This document shows positions 1 to 7,782 of a stretch of DNA of 64,000 nt, piece after piece. The stretch spans positions 248,001 through 312,000 of the forward strand of contig NZ_CANLER010000003.1 in assembly GCF_947489715.1 (NCBI RefSeq), in the 5' to 3' direction. Positions within the stretch are counted from its first letter, which is position 1, and the number at the start of each line of letters is the position of its first letter. Source of the DNA: an uncultured Roseovarius sp. (GTDB lineage: Bacteria > Pseudomonadota > Alphaproteobacteria > Rhodobacterales > Rhodobacteraceae). The position numbers were made by a program, and so were the translations under genes. The notes below the pieces were generated by a model. That model did not search any database. It was not told the DNA's origin and saw only the letters and a program-made list of their open reading frames with translations.

Positions 1-482
1 CGCCCCGCCGCCAACTCTCCCTCGGTCATCACGAACCCGCCGCCGATGGAATAATAGGTCTCCTGCAGGATCACATCGCCCTGCTTGTCGGTGGCCATCA
101 GGATCATGCCATTGGCGTGGCCGGGCAGGTTGGGGCCGAAATCAAACTGCAGGTCTTCTTTGGGGTTAAACGCTAAGACCGGCAGACCGTCGGGCGAGAC
201 GGTATGGGTCTCGCGGATCTGGTCCAGCGTCGCTTCAGCTTTGTCATTGTCATAGGTTTCGGGCACATATCCGGCCAGGCCCAGAATGGTTGCCCGGTCA
301 CTGGCATGGCCCACGCCGGTAAACGCCAGCGAGCCGTGCAATGATCCCTTGACGCCGTGGCATTCAAACGGGGCCGCGCGCATCTTGTCCAGAAACCGCG
401 CTGCCGCCACCATCGGCCCCATGGTATGGGACGAGGACGGGCCAATGCCCACTTTGAACATATCGAAGACAGACAGGAACAT
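1..482 (-). CDS. sdaA: L-serine ammonia-lyase, N-terminal part (runs off window)
   Basis: Reading the minus strand from the ATG at 482 gives 160 residues with no stop before the window edge. The enzyme deaminates L-serine to pyruvate and ammonia in the cytosol and carries an iron-sulfur cluster in its C-terminal half, which lies outside the window. The family mark seen here is GPSSSHTMGP at residues 14-23, typical of the beta domain of single-chain serine dehydratases, after the opening MFLSVFDMFKVGI. The start codon shares its A with the stop of the upstream glutathione S-transferase gene (TGATG), so the two are probably co-transcribed and translationally coupled. The FeS cysteines cannot be checked here. 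Confidence 0.9.
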   Translation of the reverse strand, partial: MFLSVFDMFKVGIGPSSSHTMGPMVAAARFLDKMRAAPFECHGVKGSLHGSLAFTGVGHASDRATILGLAGYVPETYDNDKAEATLDQIRETHTVSPDGLPVLAFNPKEDLQFDFGPNLPGHANGMILMATDKQGDVILQETYYSIGGGFVMTEGELAAG

Positions 483-1186
483 CAGGTGGCACTCCCTTCC
501 GGTGGCCTAGCGTATTGCGGGGCGGTAAAGGGCGTCGGCCCAAGACCCTCGGCATCTATGGCAGATTGCACACTCCCGCAAGGCTCAAGACGCGCCGCCA
601 TTGCCTTTAAATGCGGCCAGTTACCGATCGAAAACCACCCTGACCCCTCTTGCGGGTATAGCACCATCCAACGCATCAGGCACGCCACATAGAAATCCAG
701 GACCGAAGGGGACGTTGCGCCGAACCAACCGGGCTGCTGCGCCGCCATCTCTTCGAGGGCGTCCAGATGCTGCGGCAACACTCCCTGCATATGGCAGCGC
801 AAGGCGCGCTGAAGCTGCGTATCCGGGCCGATATACTGATCCGGATAAAAGGTCATACGCATCGCGACATGCACGGTATTGGCGGTGAAAAACAGCCATT
901 TCAGGAACGGCGCGCGTTCGGGAGTACCCACCAGCGGTGCAAGCGCCCCATGCCGATCCGCCAGCCAAAGCAGGATCGCGCCGGTTTCGAAAACCGGCCC
1001 GTCAGGCGTTTCCAGAACCGGGATCAGGCCCTGCGGGTTCAGCCGCAGATAATCGGGCGACTTATGGGCGCGTTGCTTACGATCAACCAGCACGGTCTTA
1101 TAGGGCTGCCCCAGTTCCTCCAGCACCAACCGGATGATCAAAGAGGCGTTGTCGGGGGCGTAATGCAGGCGGTAACGAGTTGTCAT
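482..1186 (-). CDS. Glutathione S-transferase family protein
   Basis: A 234-residue cytosolic protein with the two-domain glutathione S-transferase layout. Residues 1-80 form the thioredoxin-like domain: LHYAPDNASLIIRLVLEE at the N-terminus, NPQGLIPVLE around residues 50-60 with the cis-proline that contacts glutathione, and ETGAILLWLAD where the gamma-glutamyl group binds. The rest is the helical domain. Length is normal for bacterial members. The substrate cannot be told from sequence; such proteins conjugate glutathione to electrophiles or reduce peroxides. It is the first gene of a two-gene minus-strand unit with sdaA (one-base overlap). Roseobacters often have many paralogues, so no gene name is given. 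Confidence 0.88.
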   Translation of the reverse strand: MTTRYRLHYAPDNASLIIRLVLEELGQPYKTVLVDRKQRAHKSPDYLRLNPQGLIPVLETPDGPVFETGAILLWLADRHGALAPLVGTPERAPFLKWLFFTANTVHVAMRMTFYPDQYIGPDTQLQRALRCHMQGVLPQHLDALEEMAAQQPGWFGATSPSVLDFYVACLMRWMVLYPQEGSGWFSIGNWPHLKAMAARLEPCGSVQSAIDAEGLGPTPFTAPQYARPPEGSAT

Positions 1187-1436
1187 GGCCTCAATCTACT
1201 TCAGGCCGGAACTCCGACGCGCCAGGAAACGACAGTTTTCAACCAAAAAGGCTTGTCCGCATTGCGGGCTTTGCTTTCATACGTAATAGTTGCACCAATG
1301 TCTGATTTTACAACTTATTAGTGATCAGTATTGTCCCTATTGGCCTTTTTTTGAGTGTTTTAGCAAAGACATGAAAGTCTGACAGGTTCGGCGGGTACCT
1401 CGTAGGATTCTCATTTTTTATGAAAGGAATAGTATT

Positions 1437-2258
1437 TTGCGGTTCTTCACTGATGCCAACGGCAATTTCAACTGGGCAGCAATCGGTGGCATTTGTGCGA
1501 CCATTGGTTCAGTCTTGGCACTTTTGGCTTTCTTTACGTCCGACAAAACCGCGGATGCAACGGCTAAAAATATTGAAACGGTGATCGGCGACTACGTGAT
1601 TGGCGATAAAGTCGAAGGGATTACACTTGAGCAGTATGAAAGCGGTCTAAAACGTCGGGAAGAAGAGATACTGGCGCGGCTTGATTCCGGTGACATCACC
1701 GGTCAAGACGCAGCGGGATTACGAGACGCCCTGCAACAGATTGATGCGCGTCAATCAGACCTGCAAAAGTCTTATGCCGAAGTCGCTTTGCTCACCGCCG
1801 ATATTCGGGCCTTTTACGAAAGCGTCGCTGACAAGGAGCTTTTGAACGAGGCTGTGCTTGAGATCTTTGATGGTAACAGCGCAGGCGCCGCAACGAAGGC
1901 TATTGCTGCAGGAATACCTGTCGAAGGAGTAGGGACTATTGAGAATCTTTCAACTATCTTTCAGCCAGTGCGAACCCGCGCAGATTTCTTGCAGCACGTA
2001 GCAGGATACGAGTTATTTGCTAGCGACGACACGTTCCGGAAAACCGTTCTTGGCAAGGACGGATCAGTAAATAGTTACTGGTCGATCAATCGCGACACGA
2101 CTGGAAGCTGGGCTTGGATCGACGGCGCTTATTGCCAAGAAATCATCCATAAGGGTAGCTTCGTTGCACAAACCTGTTCCCAGGTATTTGTGACCAACTC
2201 AGCCGTTAAGTTTATCGACCCAGACGGCTCAACCAACATTTTGTCAAAGCATGATTGA
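1437..2258 (+). CDS. Orphan membrane-anchored protein with C-terminal two-cysteine domain
   Basis: A 273-residue protein I cannot assign to a named family. The start is TTG at 1437, preceded by GAAAGGA at 1422-1428 with good spacing; the ATG at 1420 is out of frame. Residues 13-33 form one membrane segment. Residues 50-130 are charged and probably helical or coiled-coil, including GITLEQYESGLKRREEEI, a type of stretch I recall before repeats in large TPR proteins. Residues 178-264 align with the secreted protein at 43292-43645: FL..V.G, then an ungapped block with RD.TG.W.W at 219-227 and cysteines C233 and C247, whose 14-residue spacing is identical in both. Likely topology is a short cytoplasmic N-terminus with the domain in the periplasm, where the cysteines could pair. 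Base composition is clearly lower in GC than the flanking genes, suggesting acquisition. Confidence 0.65.
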   Translation: MRFFTDANGNFNWAAIGGICATIGSVLALLAFFTSDKTADATAKNIETVIGDYVIGDKVEGITLEQYESGLKRREEEILARLDSGDITGQDAAGLRDALQQIDARQSDLQKSYAEVALLTADIRAFYESVADKELLNEAVLEIFDGNSAGAATKAIAAGIPVEGVGTIENLSTIFQPVRTRADFLQHVAGYELFASDDTFRKTVLGKDGSVNSYWSINRDTTGSWAWIDGAYCQEIIHKGSFVAQTCSQVFVTNSAVKFIDPDGSTNILSKHD

Positions 2259-2550
2259 GCAGCCGTGGCTTTAACTCTGGTTTGCACATAGTCACTGTCT
2301 GATAGCCAATCGATGCGTTATCGATGCTCGCATTGATGTTGGTAAGCTTGAGCTTATGAATTGTGATCAATGTGATGGAGAGTAATTCCGTTGGCTTCCG
2401 CAGTAAATTTCAGAAAGAATTGCGATGCAACTTGATGGATATCTCGCTTCTGAAACCTATCCGAAGCGATCATTGCGGACTTTGAATGCGTCTGTCACCT
2501 TGCTCCAAAAGCGCGAAGGATTTTCTGGTGGGCAGCGAAGGCATTGCTAA
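2259..2550. other. Low-GC stretch without a supported gene
   Basis: Between the orphan membrane protein and the VOC remnant no reading frame is convincing. A short frame opens at the ATG near 2424 (MQLDGYLASETYPKRS) and closes before 2551; it may be the decayed N-terminal half of the VOC gene but I cannot align it. No tRNA, terminator or repeat was seen. Confidence 0.4.
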
Positions 2551-2823
2551 TACGGGGCAGTATACGATGACAAAAGCATTCAGCACGCACGCTTGCTGAT
2601 TGGTAACTCCTTGATCATGCTAAATGAAAGTACTGACGAATACCCAGCCAATATTTCCCAGATGCACATATATATGGAAGATGCGGACAGCGCCTACCAA
2701 TTGGCGTTGCAATTGGGTGCTACTAGTTTGATGAAGCCAAACAATCGTCCGCATGGGGATCGAATGGCCGGTATCAAAGACCCATGTGGCAATATCTGGT
2801 GGATAGCGACGCCTCGCCCGTAA
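2551..2823 (+). pseudogene. VOC (glyoxalase/PhnB-like) family remnant
   Basis: From 2551 the frame reads YGAVYDDKSIQHARLLIGNS and continues through MLNE, a central HIYMEDADSAYQLALQLGA and a C-terminal GDRMAGIKDPCGNIWWIATP to the stop at 2821-2823. This matches the second half of PhnB-like vicinal-oxygen-chelate proteins: HA.L.IG.S.IML in the middle, then V.DAD..Y..A...GA, then GDR...I.DP.GN.W.IAT. The first metal-binding half is missing, because an in-frame TAA at 2548-2550 and other frame breaks lie upstream. A product could only start at the TTG at 2593, without a Shine-Dalgarno site. I read it as a truncated relic. It sits in the same low-GC island as the gene before it, next to rpiA. Confidence 0.65.
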
Positions 2824-3026
2824 AGGGAACTTCAAGCCAATCGTAACTGTAGGTTTGGGCTCTCTCCAGACCTCTGCCACCTCGGTGACAGCCCACCAGG
2901 TTTCAACCGCAGTTATCCCATTGGGAAAAACCACCCAATAGCCCAAATCTGCAATCCGACGAATTGCCCTCGCACCCCGTTGCCAAAGCCCCTATAACCG
3001 CTGCCAAACATCGGGGAGTCGCTGCC

Positions 3027-3815
3027 ATGTCCGGAGAATTGTCGCCCATCGACAAGGCCAAGTTCGTTGCCGCCAAACGGGCGGTCGATTTTGTCGAAGA
3101 CGGGATGCGCGTGGGCCTCGGCACCGGCAGCACTGCCGCCTGGATGGTCCGCTGCCTGGGCGAGATGGTGCGCGACGACGGGTTGAACATCCGCGGCGTA
3201 CCCACCTCCACCCGCACCGCCGATCTGGCCCGCGAAGTCGGGATCGAGGTGATCAGCCTTGATGAGGCCAAGTGGCTGGATGTCACCATCGACGGCGCGG
3301 ATGAATTCGACGCCAACCTGAACCTGATCAAGGGCGGCGGTGGCGCGCTATTGCAGGAAAAGATCGTGGCCACCGCCTCCGATCAAATGATCGTGATTGC
3401 CGATGTCGGCAAAGAGGTCGAATCCCTCGGTGCGTTCCCCCTGCCGGTCGAGGTCATTCCCTTTGGCTGGCAGACCACCAAATCCCTGATCGAAGAGCTG
3501 CTGATCAGCATGGATGTACTGGGACGCGACACCACCCTGCGGATGAATGGCGAAAGCCCGTTCGTCACCGACGAGGGCAATTACATCCTTGACCTGCACC
3601 TGGGCCGGATCGGCAACGCACAGCAACTCTCGCTGGCGATGAACCAGATGCCAGGGGTGGTTGAAAACGGGCTTTTCATTGATATCTGCGATGTGGTCGT
3701 TTTGGGCTACGGCGATGGCCGGGTCGAAACGCGCGACATCAACCAGGGCACGGTGGAAGAGGATCGTCTGGATTTCCTGGAATCCGACAATCTGTTCACC
3801 GATATGCTCGACTAA
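3027..3815 (+). CDS. rpiA: Ribose-5-phosphate isomerase A
   Basis: A 262-residue cytosolic enzyme of the pentose phosphate pathway that interconverts ribose 5-phosphate and ribulose 5-phosphate. Family motifs are clear: VGLGTGSTAAWMV in the phosphate-binding loop, TIDGADEFD with the catalytic aspartates, and LIKGGGGALLQEKIVA with the lysine and glutamate of the active site. I choose the ATG at 3027, preceded by GGGGAG near 3013-3018; the frame is open 21 codons further upstream, but those residues (MPSHPVAKAP...) lie outside the conserved protein. The gene is followed after 14 bases by gor, so the two are likely one transcript supplying pentoses and reducing power. Confidence 0.95.
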   Translation: MSGELSPIDKAKFVAAKRAVDFVEDGMRVGLGTGSTAAWMVRCLGEMVRDDGLNIRGVPTSTRTADLAREVGIEVISLDEAKWLDVTIDGADEFDANLNLIKGGGGALLQEKIVATASDQMIVIADVGKEVESLGAFPLPVEVIPFGWQTTKSLIEELLISMDVLGRDTTLRMNGESPFVTDEGNYILDLHLGRIGNAQQLSLAMNQMPGVVENGLFIDICDVVVLGYGDGRVETRDINQGTVEEDRLDFLESDNLFTDMLD

Positions 3816-3829
3816 CGCAGGGTTCCGGA

Positions 3830-5287
3830 ATGGCTTTTGACTATGATCTCTTTGTAATCGGCGGTGGCTCTGGCGGGGTTCGTGCCGCGCGCGTGGCAGC
3901 ACAGGGCGGCGCCAAGGTGGCACTGGCCGAAGAGGACCGCTATGGCGGCACCTGCGTGATCCGTGGCTGCGTGCCCAAGAAACTGATGGTCTTCGCCTCG
4001 GAATTCGCCAGCACCCCGACCGAGGCGCAAGCCTATGGCTGGGACATGTCGCTGGGCGATTTCGATTGGCAGAAATTCTCAGGCAAACTGAACGAAGAAC
4101 TTGACCGGCTTGAAGGTGTCTATCGCAACCTGTTGAAAAACAGCGGTGTCGAAAGCTTTGACGCCCGCGCGCGCCTGAAAGATGCGCATACGGTTGAACT
4201 CAGCACTGGCGAAAGCGTAACCGCCAAGCACATCCTGATCGCCACCGGCGGCCATCCGGTACGCCCGGACATGCCCAACGCCCATCTGGGCATGGTCTCG
4301 GACGATATTTTCCACCTCAAGAAGCTGCCCAAATCGGTGCTGATCATCGGCGGCGGCTACATTGCCTGCGAATTTGCCGGTATCCTCAACGGCCTTGGGG
4401 TCGAGGTCACGCAATACTATCGCGGTGCGCAAATCCTGCGGGGCTTTGATGACGAAGCCCGCGGACTAATCGCGGAATCGATGCGCGAAAACGGGATCAA
4501 CCTGCATCTGGGCACCAATATCCTGGAAATGGCCCCGGCCTCTGCCGACCACTCCGCCAGCCATGCGGGCACCGCATCGGATGCGGCGATGGGGGCGTCG
4601 GCAGGTGATGCCGCCGACCTGCTGCCCGGCGCCGGCGCCAGGGGCGAACCGGTCTGGGTCAAGGCCACCAACGGCGCGGAAAACGTCTTTGATGCGGTCT
4701 TTTTTGCCACTGGGCGCGATCCCAACACCGCCGATATGGGCCTCGAGGAGGTCGGTGTCGAAATCGGTCGCCGGGGTGAGATCGTGGTTGACGAATACAG
4801 CCAGACCGCGGTGCCCTCGATCTACGCCATCGGCGATGTAACCAACCGCGTGGCGTTGACACCGGTTGCCATCCGCGAGGGCATGGCCTTTGTCGACACC
4901 GTCTTCAATGGCACCCCCACACCGGTTGATCACGATCTGATCCCCTCTGCCGTTTTCACCCAGCCCGAACTGGGAACCGTCGGCATGAGCGAGGAAGAAG
5001 CCCGCGAACAGGAGCCGGTCGAAGTCTACTGCACCTCGTTCCGGCCGATGCGGACCGCCTTTGCGGGCAAACCCGACAGGGTATTGTTCAAACTGATCGT
5101 GTCCGAGAAAACCCGCAAAGTGCTGGGCTGCCACATCGTGGCCCCAAGCGCGGGCGAGATGATCCAACTTGCGGGCATTGCCGTAAAGATGGGCGCCACC
5201 AAGGAAGATTTTGACAGGACAGTCGCGGTGCATCCAACCATGTCCGAAGAAATCGTGACGATGAAGACGCCGATGCGAACGGCTTGA
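3830..5287 (+). CDS. gor: Glutathione-disulfide reductase
   Basis: A 485-residue flavoprotein of the pyridine nucleotide-disulfide oxidoreductase family, reducing glutathione disulfide with NADPH. The FAD-binding GGGSGG is at residues 11-16, the redox-active pair C42 and C47 lies in GGTCVIRGCVPKK, and the NAD(P)-binding GGGYIACEFAG is at about 174-184. Arginines after the second nucleotide-binding strand (Y-R-G, then L-R-G-F near 198-205) point to NADPH rather than NADH. HPTMSEE near the C-terminus holds the catalytic His-Glu pair. The protein is about 35 residues longer than usual owing to an Ala/Gly/Ser/Asp-rich insertion at about 235-272, inside the central domain. It follows rpiA by 14 bases. 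Confidence 0.93.
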   Translation: MAFDYDLFVIGGGSGGVRAARVAAQGGAKVALAEEDRYGGTCVIRGCVPKKLMVFASEFASTPTEAQAYGWDMSLGDFDWQKFSGKLNEELDRLEGVYRNLLKNSGVESFDARARLKDAHTVELSTGESVTAKHILIATGGHPVRPDMPNAHLGMVSDDIFHLKKLPKSVLIIGGGYIACEFAGILNGLGVEVTQYYRGAQILRGFDDEARGLIAESMRENGINLHLGTNILEMAPASADHSASHAGTASDAAMGASAGDAADLLPGAGARGEPVWVKATNGAENVFDAVFFATGRDPNTADMGLEEVGVEIGRRGEIVVDEYSQTAVPSIYAIGDVTNRVALTPVAIREGMAFVDTVFNGTPTPVDHDLIPSAVFTQPELGTVGMSEEEAREQEPVEVYCTSFRPMRTAFAGKPDRVLFKLIVSEKTRKVLGCHIVAPSAGEMIQLAGIAVKMGATKEDFDRTVAVHPTMSEEIVTMKTPMRTA

Positions 5288-5356
5288 ATTTTTGCCTTTA
5301 CGGCACAGGTTAGATACACCGCCGTGGACGGCGGCATGAGAAAGGGAAGATGATAC

Positions 5357-6547
5357 ATGGCTGGACATTCTGGCGGCCCCTGGGGCGGCGGCGGAAACTC
5401 AGGCAACGGCGGCGGCGGTGATGATGACCGCGGCGGCAATCGGGGCGGCAGACGCCCCCCTGAAGGCCAGGGAAATATTCCTGAAATCGAACAGCTTGTG
5501 AAAAAGGGCCAGGATCAGCTGCGTGTGCTGATGGGTGGTCGTGGTGGCGGCGGCGGCAACGGCGCTGGCGGCGGGGACGGCCCGGGCATCGGCAAGGGCA
5601 CATTCTTCATCGGTGCCCTGGTGGCCGTCGGCCTCTGGGGCGCGGCCAGCTTCTACACGGTCAAACCCGAAGAACAGTCGATCGAACTGTTCCTGGGCAA
5701 GTTTTCCGGCATCGGCACCGAGGGTCTGAACTTTGCCCCCTGGCCGGTTATCACCGCCGAGGTGTTCAACGTCACCACCAACCGGACCGAGGATATCGGC
5801 GTGCGCCGCTCGGGTCGCGACAATGACGGTCTGATGCTGACCACCGACGAAAATATCGTCGACATCGACTTTCAGGTGGTCTGGAACATCAAGGATGCCA
5901 AGAACTTCAAGTTTTCGTTGAAATATCCCAACGATTCCGTCCGTGCCATTTCCGAGGCCGCGATGCGGGAAGTGATCGCCCAGTCTGAACTGGCCCCGAT
6001 CCTGAACCGAGACCGTGCCGCGATCGAAGCGAACGTCAAGGAGCTGATCCAGACAACGCTCGATAAGCGCGAAACCGGGATCAATATCATTCGTGTCAAC
6101 TTCAACAAGGTGGACCCGCCCAGCCAGCGTGTCACTGTAACCGACCCCGAGGGCCGCACATCTTCGGTCTCGGTGATCGACGCCTTCCGCGACGTGCAGG
6201 CGGCGGAACAGGAACGCGACCGGGTGGAACGCCAGGCCGACGCTTATGCAAACCGAAAACTGGCCGAGGCACGCGGTGAATCCGCGCAATTGCTGGAAGC
6301 CGCCGAAGGGTACCGCGCACGCGTCGTCAACGACGCCGTGGGTGAGGCCAGCCGCTTTCTCGCGGTTCTGACCGAATACCAGGCCGCGCCCGAGGTGACC
6401 CGCAAACGTCTCTATCTCGAGACAATGGAAAAAGTGCTGGGGGATGTCGACAAGATCATCCTTGAAAACAACACCAATGGCGGTGGTCAGGGCGTTGTTC
6501 CTTACCTGCCCCTGAACGAGCTGCGCCGCAGCCAAGGAGCAAACTGA
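5357..6547 (+). CDS. hflK: HflK subunit of the HflKC membrane complex
   Basis: A 396-residue SPFH/band-7 protein. The N-terminus (about 1-75) is very rich in glycine and asparagine, as usual for HflK; a single membrane segment follows at about 77-97 (FFIGALVAVGLWGAASFY); then comes the SPFH domain and a long charged helix with ERDRVERQADAYANRKLAEA. HflK and HflC build a cage around the membrane protease FtsH and modulate its attack on membrane proteins. The ATG at 5357 has an AAAGGGAAGA ribosome site upstream. Its stop overlaps the hflC start by one base (TGATG), and the pair leads a run of genes ending in a DegP-type protease, an envelope protein quality-control unit. Confidence 0.94.
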   Translation: MAGHSGGPWGGGGNSGNGGGGDDDRGGNRGGRRPPEGQGNIPEIEQLVKKGQDQLRVLMGGRGGGGGNGAGGGDGPGIGKGTFFIGALVAVGLWGAASFYTVKPEEQSIELFLGKFSGIGTEGLNFAPWPVITAEVFNVTTNRTEDIGVRRSGRDNDGLMLTTDENIVDIDFQVVWNIKDAKNFKFSLKYPNDSVRAISEAAMREVIAQSELAPILNRDRAAIEANVKELIQTTLDKRETGINIIRVNFNKVDPPSQRVTVTDPEGRTSSVSVIDAFRDVQAAEQERDRVERQADAYANRKLAEARGESAQLLEAAEGYRARVVNDAVGEASRFLAVLTEYQAAPEVTRKRLYLETMEKVLGDVDKIILENNTNGGGQGVVPYLPLNELRRSQGAN

Positions 6548-7449
6548 TGGGAAAAATCAAATTCCTCTTCCCGATCCTCATTGTTGCCCTGGTCGCCGTC
6601 CTGTCGTCGATTTTCATCGTCGATGAACGTGAAAAAGCATTGGTGCTGCGCTTTGGTCAGATCAAACAGGTCCGGACCGAACCCGGCCTTGGCTTCAAGG
6701 TCCCGCTGCTCGATGAGGTCGTCACTTACGAAGACCGCATCCTGTCGCTGGAAACGCCGGTCATCGAAGTTACCCCCGCCGATGATCGCCGGCTTGAGGT
6801 TGACGCCTTCGTTCTCTACCGCATCTCCAACGTGGTCCAGTTCCGTCAGGCTCTCGCGGCGGGCGGTGAACGCGAAGCGGCGATCCAGCTCAACGACATT
6901 CTCGACGGTCAGATCCGGGCGGTTCTGGGGTCACAGGGCGTGACATCCAACACCATCCTGTCGCCTGAACGGTCCGGGCTGATGAACCAGATCAGGAACC
7001 GCGCCGACAGCCGCGCCTCGGCGCTTGGCCTCGAAGTGGTCGATGTGCGCCTGCGCCAGACCAACCTGCCCGAGCAGAACTTTGACGCGACGCTGCAACG
7101 GATGATTGCCGAACGGGAACGCGAAGCGACCGATGAACGCGCACGGGGCCGCGAGGCTGCGCAGCGTGTGACCGCGACCGCCGACCGGACCTACGAGGAA
7201 ATCCTGTCGGAAGCGCGCCGGGATGCCCGCATCATCGAGGGTGAGGCCGATGCCGAGCGCAACAAGATCTTTGCCGAGGCTTACGCACAGGACGCGGAAT
7301 TCTTTGAATTCTACCGGTCGCTTGCCGCCTACGAGGAATCGCTGACAGGCAGCAACTCCAGCATGGTCCTGTCACCGGATAGCGAGTTCTTCAACTACCT
7401 GCGTTCGGATCAGGGTGCCGCGGCCAACCGGTCGCAAGCGGCGGAATGA
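6547..7449 (+). CDS. hflC: HflC subunit of the HflKC membrane complex
   Basis: A 300-residue partner of HflK: an N-terminal membrane segment at about 5-25, the SPFH domain (EREKALVLRFGQIKQV, then a conserved LPEQNFDATLQRMIAERERE turn), and a long helix ending near YEESLTGSNSSMVLSP, the usual HflC tail. It acts in the periplasm-facing ring around FtsH. The gene starts one base inside hflK and ends in an ATGA overlap with a DUF2065 gene, so all three should be translated from one mRNA. Nothing unusual in length. Confidence 0.94.
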   Translation: MGKIKFLFPILIVALVAVLSSIFIVDEREKALVLRFGQIKQVRTEPGLGFKVPLLDEVVTYEDRILSLETPVIEVTPADDRRLEVDAFVLYRISNVVQFRQALAAGGEREAAIQLNDILDGQIRAVLGSQGVTSNTILSPERSGLMNQIRNRADSRASALGLEVVDVRLRQTNLPEQNFDATLQRMIAEREREATDERARGREAAQRVTATADRTYEEILSEARRDARIIEGEADAERNKIFAEAYAQDAEFFEFYRSLAAYEESLTGSNSSMVLSPDSEFFNYLRSDQGAAANRSQAAE

Positions 7450-7643
7450 TCGAAACAACATTTCTGGCCCTCGGGCTGGTGCTGATTGTCGAGGGGCTGG
7501 TCTATGCACTGGCCCCTTCGCTTATTGACCAGTTGCTTGTCGCGCTGCGCGCCATGCCGGTGGAAAGCCGCCGGCTGGTCGGGCTGCTGGCCCTGGCGCT
7601 TGGGCTTGTCATGGTCTGGGTCGCCAAAACGCTTGGTGCCTGA
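7446..7643 (+). CDS. DUF2065 (YjeT-like) small membrane protein
   Basis: A 65-residue protein made of two hydrophobic helices (about 5-25 and 40-60) joined by LVALRAMPVESRRLVG. This fits the small DUF2065/YjeT family, which is typically found just after hflC. Its molecular role is not known. It starts in a four-base ATGA overlap with hflC, with no separate promoter expected. The frame that starts at 7486 and overlaps it is only the untranslated upstream extension of the protease gene that follows. Confidence 0.85.
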   Translation: MIETTFLALGLVLIVEGLVYALAPSLIDQLLVALRAMPVESRRLVGLLALALGLVMVWVAKTLGA

Positions 7644-7782
7644 TAGAATCATAATAATTCGTTCACATGCACGTGACACTCTGTTGCGGACTTTGCGATC
7701 CTGCAATTGGCACCTACATGTAACGCAGAGATATCCGGCAGAAGTGACCGGAAACATTTGGTACACCGAAGGAGAACCCCGC

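Noticed and set aside
2964..3026. Earlier rpiA start at 2964
   Set aside because: The 21 extra residues are unconserved-looking and the ATG at 3027 follows GGGGAG.
7486..7782. N-terminal extension of the DegP-type protease to 7486
   Set aside because: It would overlap the DUF2065 gene and add 99 residues of non-signal sequence. A GTG at 7783 with an ideal ribosome site precedes a normal signal peptide.
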